Below, piece by piece: positions 51,691-62,300 of a stretch of 64,000 bases of DNA. The notes below the pieces were generated by a model. The model was given only the letters and a program-made list of their open reading frames with translations. It made no database searches and was not told the DNA's origin. Within the stretch, counting starts at the first letter, position 1, and every line of letters begins with the position of its first letter. Both the position numbers and the translations under genes were made by a program. The stretch is from Ailanthus altissimus (Eukaryota; Streptophyta; Magnoliopsida; Sapindales; Simaroubaceae): NCBI GenBank assembly GCA_946807835.1, contig OX327696.1, positions 1,004,501 through 1,068,500 of the forward strand, in the 5' to 3' direction.

Positions 51691-51897
51691 TGTTAAATGT
51701 AAAATTGTTGAGTATAGTGGTATAACGTCAGGTGAGTATGGTGATATAACTTCATGTATAATTCTATTATCCTCACAATATGAATTAAACAAGTTAAACA
51801 CGTACTCTCCTCCTTTTTCTGTTCTTAATCTTTTAATTTTACTACCAAGTTGACTTTCAACTTCTTGTTTATAAATTGAGAACTTTTTATATGACTC
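51690..51897 (-). pseudogene. Copia integrase fragment (outer element, left piece)
   Basis: The minus strand reads ESYKKFSIYKQEVESQLGSK, then IKRLRTEKGGEYV and CEDNRIIHEVISPYSP. These are integrase core words (R-x-DRGGEY, IIHEVTPPYSPQSNG). Asp of DRGGEY is replaced by Glu-Lys here. The first residues continue directly the LLINKDE read at 55164, which proves the 51898-55158 element interrupted this frame. A 20-odd-bp local duplication (GAGTATRGTGRTATAAC) corrupts the end. Confidence 0.8.
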
Positions 51898-52943
51898 TGT
51901 TGGAAAATTGGTGATTCAACAATCTTGGTTGGACAAGAATTGATATGAATACCAAAGTGGAGAGTCACAAGAATTCTAGAACGTGTGGGACATGTATGGA
52001 GAAGTCTAGGACGTGTGGGACACAAAGGGGAAAGTGAAACGGGACTTAAAGACGCGAAGGAAAAGAAGGAATCTCGGGCAGCTTCCAGCGCCGCGGCGCC
52101 CAGGGCTAAGCGCCGCGGCGCTCAAAATAGAAGACCAGCACCGCAGCGCTGGGTCATCAGTGCTGCAGCACTGGACGCGAGAAGGGACAGCGTTGCGGCG
52201 CCCAGGGACGAGCGCCGCAGCGCCAGAACGCGTGGAGAAGTCCGTTTTGGCTCGGGATTTCAAGTTTTGGGAAGTTTTGAACTTCCAAAACAAGTGGACT
52301 CTTACTCCAACAAGGAATAAGGTTTGTAGGCACGAAATATACCCTATATATAAACACTTGTAAACCATTGTTTAAGGTTAAGCATCTAAGGTTTCAAGAT
52401 GTAACCATAAGAGAGAATCGAGGAGTTGGGTAGGCACTAAGTGCGTGGTGCACTAGGGTGTAACCTTGGGGGGTGGTTTCTTCTTTAGGTTCTTTGAGCG
52501 AATAAAAGAGAAACACCATAGATCCTTTAGGCTTAGATGCTCGGGCTATTCTTGTGTTTCTTGTAAAAATCTCTTATGAGGAGATACGAAGAGGTCTTAG
52601 GAAGTCATAGTGATCAAGGGTAGATGCTTAGAGGTCTCTATGGGAGATACTAAGGGGTCTTGTGGGATCATTGATGATGTAAGAAGATACTTTGTGATCT
52701 ATTTCAATGGGAAGAAGCTGGATCATGGATCCTCCGTGGACGTAGGCAATTTGGGCCGAACCACGTATATCTTGTGTCTTGTGATTGGTTTGTTTTCTTT
52801 ATCTTTATTGGTGTGTTAATCTTATATGTTCTTACTTATGGTGTGCTTTATGATTTTCTGCTGCGCAAAGGGTATCAAGGTTGTGGCTTAGTTGATGCCA
52901 TAGGGGTGTCAGATTTAAGTGCACGGCATAATATCCCTCAACA
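51898..52943 (+). repeat. 5' LTR of the young element
   Basis: U3 carries six GC-rich palindromic units (52086-52225). CCTATATATAAAC at 52343-52355 is a good TATA box, and AATAAA at 52501-52506 is a candidate polyadenylation signal, so R would lie between them. Confidence 0.9.
52086..52225. repeat. GC-rich palindromic motif array in the 5' LTR
   Basis: Six units of the form AGCGCCGCGGCGCT/C, separated by 8-18 bp: AGCGCCGCGGCGCC, AGCGCCGCGGCGCT, AGCACCGCAGCGCT, AGTGCTGCAGCACT, AGCGTTGCGGCGCC, AGCGCCGCAGCGCC. Each unit is itself a near-perfect palindrome. The array stands out sharply from the AT-rich surroundings and lies about 120-260 bp upstream of the LTR TATA box. Confidence 0.92.
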
Positions 52944-53102
52944 AACTGGTATCAGAGCAAGGTTAAAGCTACAAACTGCTATCGGAGCGTATGTTGAAGT
53001 ACAAACTGATGACAGAGCTTGAGTTGAAGTCCAAACTGATATTAGAGCCATGGGTTGAAGTCCAGATTGCAGAGCATATGCGGTAGAGTCAGATTGCAGA
53101 GC
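52942..53102 (+). repeat. Tandem reiteration of the primer-binding site
   Basis: ACTGGTATCAGAGC at 52945 is followed at exactly 30-bp steps by ACTGCTATCGGAGC (52975), ACTGATGACAGAGC (53005) and ACTGATATTAGAGC (53035), then by shorter units with GATTGCAGAGC (53065, 53092). The spacers share GGTTGAAGTMCAA. The first copy is the true primer-binding site by position; the others are decayed copies of it plus its downstream flank. Confidence 0.88.
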
Positions 53103-54134
53103 AAAGGTTGTCAACCATGGGAACTCACAAATATAAGAGAAGAACAATAAGGAAGATGATTATCTGAAAGAGGAAAAGATGATGGCCTTACTGGAGAGTT
53201 TTGAAGTAGAGATCACTCTTGAAGAAGACTTCCAAGAAGATGGTGTCATCTAGGTCCTAGTTAGAAGAATCATTCCGATTGGACACAAAATAAAGATGGC
53301 GAAAGAAGAACAATCAAGATTGAAGGGCAGATCCAAAAGGTGTTTAGGGCACTCAAGGAGATAGTCCTAAAAGGAAGACAAAGATAGAAGGAAGGTGGAT
53401 TTGCAAGTCTGTTGGATGACTAGGCAAAGACCTTGATTGCATGAGAGCTTCTGGAGGAATCAGTGTCTGATGAACGAACTATTTTTGGGATCTAGGGTAG
53501 TGTTTTCATATGAGTCATGGAGAATCGTTATTTACCAATTGGAGTAATATGGCTTATGGTAAGTCATAGGGGTTTGGTAGAATAAGATTGAGACTACATA
53601 GTGAAAAAGACAAGGGAGGGACTAGGTATGAGATTTATTCCTCATCTCATGAAGACCTAGAGGACTCGGGATTGCTAGATCGAAATAGGGAGATTCATGG
53701 AAGGCATACAGAAGGAACACTAAATGGGAAAGCAAAAGGATCGAGGGAGTGATAAAGCACAGAGGGAGGCTATGTGCTTGTAGGAAAGTGCTTAGAATAG
53801 GATCAACATAGGGGTTGATTTGAAACAGACCATAAAGCAGCTTTCGATATATCACTTTGTGGCAGGGGTCAAAAGAGAATATCTGGGAAGAGTAGCAATG
53901 GCGAGAATGGATTTTCCACCATTAAGGGTTGTGGTTAGGGTGTCTTCGGGACATAGAAGATCACAACATTGAACTACTCTAGACATCAGCATTCGGGAAT
54001 CTTTAAAGACCGTAGTCGCAAGAGCCTTAGTTAAGTCGGGGACTTGACTTATAGATCATGCTAGTGAGCATTGGTCAAGGAGGGGTGATGGTGATTAGCT
54101 TTATGGGAAGAGATTTTGAATCAATGAGGGGATT
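52944..54134 (+). other. Non-coding interior of the young LTR element
   Basis: After the primer-binding-site repeats the sequence is purine-rich and stop-dense in all frames. I see no gag zinc knuckle, protease, reverse transcriptase or integrase motif. Short frames exist but resemble nothing I know. Confidence 0.75.
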
Positions 54135-55158
54135 TGTTGGAAAATTGGTGATTCAACAATCTTGGTTGGACAAGAATTGAGATGAATACAAAAATGGAGA
54201 GTCACAAGAAGTCTAGAACGTGTGGGACACGTATGGAGAAGTTTAGGACGTGTGGGACACGAAGGGGGAAGTGAAACGAGACTTAAAGACGCGAAGGAAA
54301 AGAAGGAATCGCAGGCAGCTTCCAGCGCCGCGGCGCCCAGGGCTGAGCGCCGCGGAGCTCAAAACAGAAGACCAGCGCCGCAGCGCTGGACGCGAGAAGA
54401 GACAGCGCTGCGGCGCCTAGGGACGAGCGCCGCAGCGCCAGAACGCGTGGAGAAGTTCGTTTTGGCTCGGGATTTCAAGTTTTAGGAAGTTTTGGACTTT
54501 CAAAACAAGTGGACTCTTACTCCAACAAGGAATAGGGTTTGTAGGCACGAAATATACCCTATATATAAACACTTGTAAACCATTGTTTAAGGTTAAGCAT
54601 CTAAGGTTTCAAGATGTAACCATAAGAGAGAATAGAGGAGCTAGGTAGGTACTAAGTGCGTGGTGCACTAGGGTGTAACCTTTGGGGGTGGTTTCTTCTT
54701 TAGGTTCTTTGAGTGAATAAAAGAGAAACACCATAGATCCTTTAGGCTTAGATGCTCGGGCTATTCTTGTGTTTCTTGTAAAAATCTCTTATGAGGAGAT
54801 ACGAAGAGGTCTTAGGAAGTCATAGTGATCAAGGGTAGATGCTTAGAGGTCTCTATGGGAGATACTAAGGGGTCTTGTGGGATCATTGATGATGTAAGAA
54901 AATACTTTGTGATCTATTTCAATGGGAAGAAGCTGGATCATGGATCCTCCGTGGACGTAGGCAATTTGGGCCGAACCACGTATATCTTGTGTCTTGTGAT
55001 TGGTTTGTTTTCTTTATTTTTATTGGTGTGTTAATCTTATGTGTTCTTACTTATGGTGTGCTTTATGGTTTTCCGCTGCGCAAAGAGTATCAAGGTTGTG
55101 GCTCAGTTGATGCCATAGGGGTGTCAGATTTAAGTGCACGGCATGATATCCCTCAACA
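54135..55158 (+). repeat. 3' LTR of the young element
   Basis: Near-identical to the 5' LTR, with the TATA box at 54557-54569. It has five rather than six GC-rich units (54322-54440): a 22-bp segment equal to one unit plus spacer is missing relative to the 5' LTR. Confidence 0.9.
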
Positions 55159-55163
55159 GACTC

Positions 55164-55390
55164 ATCTTTATTTATTAACAAATATATCTTAGTATATTTT
55201 AAGAAATCATTTATAAAGGTTATATAAAAGCTTTTTCCTCCTCTAGTCATGATATCCTTAAGATCACTTAGATCACTATGAATCAAACTAAGCAAATCAA
55301 TTTCATTAAGAGTTATAGGTTTACAGCTTTTCTTAATGAACTTTTCTTCCACCCATATATCACATTGATGTATTTTATCTAAACTCATGT
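55164..55390 (-). pseudogene. Copia pre-integrase/integrase fragment (outer element)
   Basis: The minus strand reads CDIWVEEKFIKKSCKPIT, then LLSLIHSDLSDLKDIMTRGG and KSFYITFINDFLKYTKIYLL, then INKDE. This matches the Copia junction of the pre-integrase domain and the integrase core (LLELIHSDLGDLK, YVTFIDDFSRYT). The catalytic DD of FIDD is changed to ND. The frame continues at 51897 across the inserted element. Confidence 0.85.
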
Positions 55391-55489
55391 TAGATTAAAA
55401 ACTAACATCTTTCTCAAATAAAAATAATTCAAGTGACTTAGTATATTATACCATAAATTAAAAGGTTCAACAATATAAGATGAAAAAGT

Positions 55490-55875
55490 GTCTATATCAT
55501 TAGAATATTAAGTATATTTAGTTTGAGCAATTCATTGGAAGAATATCCATTTCTAATTAATGTTCCACCTTTGGTCATTATAACTTTGTTCCTTTCAAAT
55601 AAGACTTTTACAATTGCTTTTCCTACCATAAATATAGTAATAAGATTGTATCTAATATTAGGAACATGGAGTACATTACTTAATACAAGAAAATTTTCAA
55701 AAGTTAATTTGAGAATTTTTCCTTTCCCCACCACTGGACATAATGGGAATCACCAAGATACACTTGTTCTTCTCCATCTCTCACATGGACATACTCTTGA
55801 AAAGCACTCTTATCTCTACATATGTGTCTAGTAGCTCCATAGTCAATCATCTATTTTTTGTTGTCACTTGCCACC
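55490..55875 (-). pseudogene. Copia protease fragment (outer element)
   Basis: The minus strand reads MIDYGATRHICRDKSAFQEY, then YLGDSHY, then LKLTFENFLVLSNVLHVPNI, then RYNLIT. This is the Copia aspartic protease region. The catalytic triplet is DYG instead of DSG and the frame shifts near 55735, so it is inactive. Confidence 0.82.
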
Positions 55876-55899
55876 ATGTTCACTTGTAAAATAACCATC

Positions 55900-56720
55900 G
55901 CAGCAATAACATCATATCCCTCAACCAAATTGGCTTTAGAAATTTTGTTGTTTCTTTTCTTATTTCTATGCTTACACTAATATGCAAAATGACCACCCTT
56001 TCTAAAAGCATAACACTTTCTTTTCTTTTTGAATGAGACTTTATTTTTCTTAAATTGTGTGTTATTAATGAAATTTTGATGTTTTCTATCATGATTATCA
56101 CCATCGACTAACTTGGCCCTAAAAACCATTTCTTTGACCTTTCTTAAGTTCTCCTGTTGACAATTCTTTTTCTTCTATTCTTATATGCATAATTGAATCT
56201 TGCAACGTCAAATTTTTTATTTTATATTGTTGCTTTTCTTATGATCTTTCCATGATTCAGGCAATTTCTCAATTAAGTAACCAACAATAAAAGATTCAAT
56301 GAGAACTATGTTTTTATTTTTCAAATCATTTTGAAAAATGTAAAAATCACGAATTTGTGTTGTCACTTCCTTTTCCTCAAACATTTTGAAGTCTAAAAAA
56401 TGAGCTATGACATACGTTTAGGCTCCAACATCTTCTATTACATATTTCTTCCTAAGCTATATCCAAATTTCATGTGTATCTTTGTATGTGGAATATACAT
56501 CATATAACTCATTTGATAATATATGTAAAATTATGTTACGACTTAGCTTATTAGGCTTACTCCACTTTGAGATCTCTTCCTTGTAGTTTTTTTGCGGTAG
56601 CCTCTAGAGGAGGAGTTGTAAGATACTCGGCCAAATATATGACATCTAAAATGTCGTAAACTCAATCTTGCCATCTCTTAAAGTACTTCCCATCAAAAGA
56701 TGAAATTTCTGTAGCCTCTG
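55900..56720 (-). pseudogene. Copia gag fragment with decayed zinc knuckle (outer element)
   Basis: The minus strand gives KRWQD near the right end, then words of the plant gag domain (DFKMFEEKEVTTQI-like, EKLPESWKD-like with frame breaks), MHIRIEEKELSTGELKK, and a zinc knuckle remnant in which CYAF and GGHFAY stand for CxxC and GHxxxxC. The third Cys of the knuckle is preserved, others are decayed. Multiple stops. Confidence 0.7.
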
Positions 56721-56793
56721 ACAATTCTTTAAATATAGTCAACAATGATGAATCACTTTTAGTATTTATGTATGTATAGAAATAGTTTAAGAT

Positions 56794-57387
56794 TGTTAGT
56801 TAAATGTGTACTATATAGGGAATGTGAATACAAGGATACAATAAGAACAAAAAGTAAGTCAATACGTGCTTAGCACTATCCTTAAATTATTTTTACCCTT
56901 ATAATTGATAATAATCAATGTGCACTTAGATTGAAAAGGTAGGATAGTTCAGGTTTCAATGACTTATTAGAAGTTGTAAAGGTGCACACCAAATACAACC
57001 TCCTTGGATAACAAGTATGAACTTTTGAAAAGCAGTTGATAAGAGAGAAATGTAATCAAAGATTGAGAAGAGAAGTTAATTATCATAAATCAATTGTGCC
57101 TGCAATATTATAGAGCTAAAGTATCTCTCTAATGAGGCATAATACCTCTTTGAAAGGCCACACCTATTGAAAAAGGTAAATGACTCTTCTAAAATTTACA
57201 ACTCCAGGCTTGGGCGCTGCAGAGCTCAATGGATACATTGGGCACAAGCTCGACTAGATGCCGTGGCGCTCAGTCCAAACATTGGAGCACCGCGATTTGT
57301 TCTACTTTCTCTTTTCAGCTTTTTTTTCTCTCTTCTAATGCTTGATTTTATATTTGTTTATTTGAAATACACTCTCAAACACCAACA
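56794..57387 (-). repeat. 5' LTR of the outer Copia element
   Basis: Partner of 40976-41603. The GC-rich motif segment is at 57213-57296 (GGGCGCTGCAGAGCTC, GATGCCGTGGCGCTCAG, GGAGCACCGCGAT). On the minus strand these lie in the first 200 bp of the LTR, that is in U3. No standard TGGTATCAGAGC primer-binding site is present where it should follow (56780-56793), suggesting deletion or a different primer. Confidence 0.78.
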
Positions 57388-59107
57388 TTATATATATTAT
57401 TTTATTAGAAGATTTTTTTTTTAAATTCCTTCCACAAATTTTTTTCTCATTCATCATCATGTTATTAATAATTAATCTATGAGTATTTTTGTTAAAATTC
57501 AATGGTAAAGAGTTGTCAATACATTTTTACCTTTATTTTGATGGAGGTCCGAATTCAAATCCCGTCCCTTATGTTAAAAAAAAAATTTATATGAAATCAT
57601 TGTTACGTTTTATATCAATGTTGTAGTAGTTGAGTGAAATATATTTTATTTCTTACAAGCAAAATAAATTTGTGTTAGGTCTTTAAGGGAGTCATAGTAC
57701 TATGTAGCTTTTTTTTACGGTTATTTAGCAGTTGTAAAAAAGTCTTTTGCAACAGTTATTTAGCTATTGCAAAGATTTACTATGCCGGTATTTGCGACGA
57801 CTATTTCACCATTGCAAATATATTTTGTGATGGCTATTTCGCTAACTGACATTATTTTTTGTAATAGTCCTTTAAGTTTTAGAAATTTTTTAAGTTTAAT
57901 AATATATTTTTATAATTTAATCTCTTAAAATTCTAAATTTAAGAATAAAATTTTTATATAATTAAATTCTAACTTCATATATATTTTTTAAAGTTTATAT
58001 TTAATCTCCACTCTTTAAATTCTAATTCTATCTACTTACAAGATATGTTTTTTTTAATTATTATAAAGTGAAGTTGCCAACTAAATAACTGCAAAATTCT
58101 TTGGAGTTGTCTGTCAGTTTTTAAGGTGTGAGAATCTGAGATCGTTGAAAACTTTTTTTTTTTTTTTTTTGCTTTAGGATAAAATCATGTGCAAATATGC
58201 CTGAAACCATCCTAACAAAAAGAATATAATTATATTCTTAAAATTCTATCGGCCGGGAAATTGACACATTAAAGAAGCATATATTAAATATAAACTATCA
58301 AATGTTATTGCGACAAGAAACATGATTGAGATTCTTGTTAGCAATTGTTATCTGTCACATTATTATTATCGCTAGAGAATATGAAATATTTATGATAGTT
58401 TATAAATTTTAGATTCTCTTAATTGACATATAATTAATATACGTATTTTTTTTATTAAAAAAACACTTGAACTAAGTTCAAAAGCATATCCGAAAATTAA
58501 AAATGATGGATGCTCATAAAATATATTCTATACTCATTTAGCCACCAAAGAGTCACAACTTCTTGAAATAAATATAAATATTTTATAAGACTTTTTTTTG
58601 GGGGGGGTGGAGGTGGGGTGTGGGGAATTATTGAGAAGTCATTGTATTTTTCATAGAAAAAAAATTAATACAATTAAAAAAGTTGTTTAAATTTTATCTA
58701 AGTGATTAATATTTCAAAGAGGTGAAAATTAAAGTCAAATTAAAATTTTAATATACTTAAAATAATTTTTAGGGTGCAAATAAGTCCATCAGAAAATAAA
58801 CAATCCATCAATTAATAGTAAATTTTAGGATAAAGAGTCATAAATTGGAAAAATATATTGTATTGATTTAGTGCTATTCTTTAGCTATGCTCTTGAGAAT
58901 TTTGTCCTCCTTGAATGCGTAGGGCCAATTTGATTACTAATTGTAAGATGGTAACCAAGTTGTGAAATTAATTAATATTTCTACTTTGAATTTATCAGAA
59001 AAGATTTGTTGGATACCAGTTAGATATATGTCTAGTAATTTTTTTTGTGGGACTAAAATTCTCTCATGATCTAAGATTGATATATATATATATATATTAA
59101 TTAATTT
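57388..59107. other. Intergenic with a CACTA relic
   Basis: No gene recognised. The stretch 57700-57850 carries decayed copies of the subterminal words of the CACTA element at 59108 (TTTTGCAACAGTTATTTAGC, TTTGCGACGACTATTTC, TTTTGTGATGGCTATTTCG), so it is a relic of the same family. A G-rich tract is at 58593-58623, and a (TA)n run is at 59080-59098. Confidence 0.55.
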
Positions 59108-59131
59108 CACTATGAGAAACAGGATTTTTTT

Positions 59132-59332
59132 ACAATGGCTAAATAGCCGTTACAAAAAGTTTTTACGATAGCTTTGTGACTGTAAAAAGCAGTCGCATAT
59201 ACAACCGCCGTAAATTTTTGCGATGGCTTTTTAGTCGTCGCAAAAGGGTCTTTTGCGACAATTAAGTAACCGTCGCAAAAAGATTTTTTGGGACATGACC
59301 TTTTGCGACAGCTTTTTAGCCATCGCAAAAAG
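59132..59332. repeat. CACTA subterminal repeat cluster (left)
   Basis: At least six units of TTTTGCGAYRGCTnnnTAGCCRTCGCAAAA type in alternating orientation, each able to form a stem of about 8 bp around a TTTTTAG centre. Such arrays bind the transposase in this superfamily. Confidence 0.8.
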
Positions 59333-62300
59333 GTTAAAGCATGGCAAAAAAAAAAATGCTGCTGTTTACAGCAGTTTCATTTTTTTATTATTCTTTAGAT
59401 ATATAAATTATAAAAAAATTAAATAATCAAAATTATTTATATTACAATATAAAATCTTAAAAATAAATTACAAACTCAAAAACATATTAAAGGTAATATT
59501 ATTAATAATTTTCAAAATTACAATATAATAAACTAACAAAAATAGTAAAAAAATAATTGCAATTACTTAAAACAATTAAACCATTGAATATTAATGATAT
59601 GATAACTATAACATCTTTCATTTAAAAAATAAAATAAATTGCAATCTAAAAATTCTTTTTATAAATTGCAATGTACTAAGCACTTACAATTATCATAAAA
59701 GGGTACTTATTGAAAATTTTTTATATGTTTATCATCCCTCTTCACATGCTCGTTAGGAATGTCCTTGTTGACAAAGGCCTTCAAGGCATTCATCTTGGTA
59801 TTGCAGTCTATGAATTATTAAGAAAATTCAATCCTAAAACGCAAAGTATTAGAAGAAGGATCAAATCAATATATAAGACATTATATAATATTAATTATTA
59901 TACTTAACTGATGTTAGTAGCAATCAAACTAAAACTAACATAGGTAACCATATGAAACAAAAATGAAATAATCTACTTTAACAAAGACTTCTAAGACCAC
60001 TTCTAGAGTCATTCTAGCATGGAAGAACTTCTATAAAATTCATTAAATAAAAATTTAAATACCTACATACAGAGTGAAATGAATGAAATATTATTTTATT
60101 CACATATTAAAGTGGCAAATATTCTTTTATTCTCCATAGATGAATGAAATGAATGCATAGAGTGCACTCAAGCATTAAAGTGGCAAGAGCACCTGCGGGT
60201 TCTAAAATGCCCCTTTTCTCCTCAATTCCTGCATACCAGAATTGACAATATAAAACAACATGGTTTCAAACATTTGATTTGAAACTCATTTACTTACTAC
60301 TCTCAAACTCTAACACTATACAGTTCAATCAAAAAGCTTGATAAAAATGTTAATCTACATATCATACATTAAACTAGCATACTAGATAATGCCTTTCATA
60401 CATCCTATACAAAAAATAAATAAATAAACAACTTGTTAAACTAATAACAAAATTTAAGCTTGAAGTAGCTCCATTTCTTATTCTGCTTATTCAAGCCACA
60501 ACTGAACTTCACCAAACCCTTTCTAGACAAAGCTAGATCAAAGATTGAATTAATGATTCAATACATAAAAGAAACTACCAGGAGATCACTTACTATTAGC
60601 CTTGATTTTTTGTGCTTCAGCAGAAAACATGATTGTTTAAATGAATTTAAAAAAAGGATTAAAATGTAAAACATAATCTGCTTGTTTATCCATATAAAAG
60701 TTTCATATGGAAACATTAAGGAATTTGATCAAGATAAAGTCGATGGGAAAAATAAGGATCATAACTTATTTCATAATAAATGGTTTTAGGTAATCATAAT
60801 CTACCAAAAAAAAAGTCAAATTAATATAGAGAAACAAAGAGATTAACAAAGATGCAGATGCACAGTAATAAAATCCCAAATGACTGTCAAAAAAATTTGG
60901 CAAGCTTTTTAGTAAGAAAACACATATAAATGTTGTATTAAGAAACCTTTTTGAAGTCAGTTAATTGGAAGTCAGCAATTAGTAATTTTCTAATTCTAAT
61001 CTTAACTGTTGATACTTAAATTTGAACCCTGAGATGAGCCTTCATAGAAATTTATGTTAGGACAATTGATATCCACTTACTGATAAAAAAAGATAACATG
61101 TTACTACGTCTCAAATCATTGTTAAAAGCATAATAAGGAAAGATAATAATTTCAATACCTTTTTTAGTGACTTGCTACTTGGGCTCATTCTTGTAGCGCC
61201 ACAAGGAACTTTCTACGATAATAAAAAAATATATGTAATTTGCCTTTCAACTAAATCAGTTAAAAATACACAAAAATGTTTCATTTTTACAAATTTTCTT
61301 TAGCTTCATTCTAATTGCAAACTTTGTTATGTATTTATTTCAGAGGTAACATATTTTCCAATGCCAGTGAATATATTTAGCAAGAAAATAGTACTAAATT
61401 TGTTATTAAACAAATACTTTTTAGAGTCTTAATTGAGAAAAGAAACACACATGCTTTCAAGAGTTCTTCTAAGCTCATTATGACTGAAAATACCCAAAAT
61501 AACTCTAGAAGCATTTACTTTGTTAGTATACTAGTAATATACTAATGACAATTGCTTGTTCGATTATTATAACTGAGTTGAAATGGTCTCATATATGAAT
61601 CGCCAATAGTTAGTTGTTCACATTCTTCAAGAATACAGATCAACAAATTTAGTAGTGGCAAGCACAAAGAATATAATTTCAATCAATTAAGATAGTGATA
61701 CAAAGAAGATGTTATTTCCAAATCTTGGCACAAAAAGCCATTTGCAATAATCCCTATATGTGATATTATAATATCAGCACAAATTTTCACTTTAGTTACT
61801 CCTTAAATGATCAAATCTGTTACTTCCCAACAATAACGTCAATTCAAATTTAAGAGGCTTCAATTATAATGAGTTTTGGGTGAAATTAATTGAGATATAT
61901 GTAGTAGATGCAAGACTAATAAAATTGATTGAGATAGATGAGACGTGAAATTTGAAGTAGGATGAGACTAATAAAATTAGCAAAGATCAGACATCAGACT
62001 AGCAGATTCATTAAAAATAAGTAAGACTCATACCAGTTATTTATAGTGTAAGAATAAATAACTGCAACAGCAACCTAGAACCACAATATCTTTCAGTAAT
62101 TTGAGCCAATTTCTCATTGCATCCCAACTTCGACATGAATCTGATTCAGTTGAATAATATCAAAACACTGTTAAAAACATCAAAATTTTAAAAATGAAAT
62201 AAATTGTCGTAAAGAATTTGCTTACAGTTTTCTTGATAATTAGCATTTCAAAATTCAACATTTAAATAAAGCTACAAAAAAAACGTCAATTTGCAGAAAC

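Larger units (their letters stand above)
51898..55158 (+). mobile_element. Young non-autonomous LTR retrotransposon with 5-bp target duplication
   Basis: The element is 3,261 bp. LTRs 51898-52943 (1046 bp) and 54135-55158 (1024 bp) begin TGTTGGAAAATTGG and end CCCTCAACA. GACTC flanks both sides (51893-51897 and 55159-55163), a perfect target duplication. A primer-binding site TGGTATCAGAGC is at 52947-52958, three bases after the LTR, and a purine-rich AATGAGGGGATT lies just before the 3' LTR. The 1.2-kb interior has no reading frame with retroelement homology, so the element must use enzymes in trans (LARD/TRIM-like). The LTRs differ by few substitutions and a 22-bp indel, implying a recent insertion. 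Orientation is opposite to the Copia shell it landed in. Confidence 0.93.
40976..57387 (-). mobile_element. Outer Copia retrotransposon shell, minus strand, with nested insertions
   Basis: Two direct LTRs bound the element: 40976-41603 and 56794-57387. Both run from TGTTRGTTAAATGTGT through GTGCACACCAAATA, GATAAGAGAGAAATGTAATC and a GC-rich motif to CTCAAACACCAA. The flanks TTACA (40971-40975) and TTATA (57388-57392) look like a 5-bp target duplication with one change. Internal sequence reads on the minus strand in Copia order from right to left: gag (about 56720-55900), protease (about 55875-55490), pre-integrase and integrase (55390-55164, continued at 51897-51690), and RNase H (about 42530-42160). 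Reverse transcriptase and the end of integrase are missing. Frames are broken in many places; the element is dead. Two plus-strand Copia pieces and one small LTR element sit inside it. Confidence 0.8.

Noticed and set aside
51985..52368. Overlapping 111-120 codon open frames in three frames over the GC-rich LTR segment
   Set aside because: The open frames exist because GC-rich palindromic units lack stop codons in all frames. The location is LTR U3 and the predicted peptides are low-complexity Ala/Arg.
54222..54485. 87-codon frame similar to the one in the 5' LTR
   Set aside because: It is the same LTR sequence in the 3' copy, not a gene.
57490..57600. Possible tRNA-derived SINE (B-box-like AATTCAAATCCCG followed by poly-A)
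   Set aside because: The A box is poor, there is no target duplication and no second copy was recognised in the window.
59110..59328. 72-codon minus-strand frame at the CACTA left end
   Set aside because: It is a translation of the subterminal repeats, which explains its repetitive composition.
59710..59907. 65-codon frame inside the CACTA element
   Set aside because: No similarity to CACTA transposase words that I know; too short and AT-rich to support.
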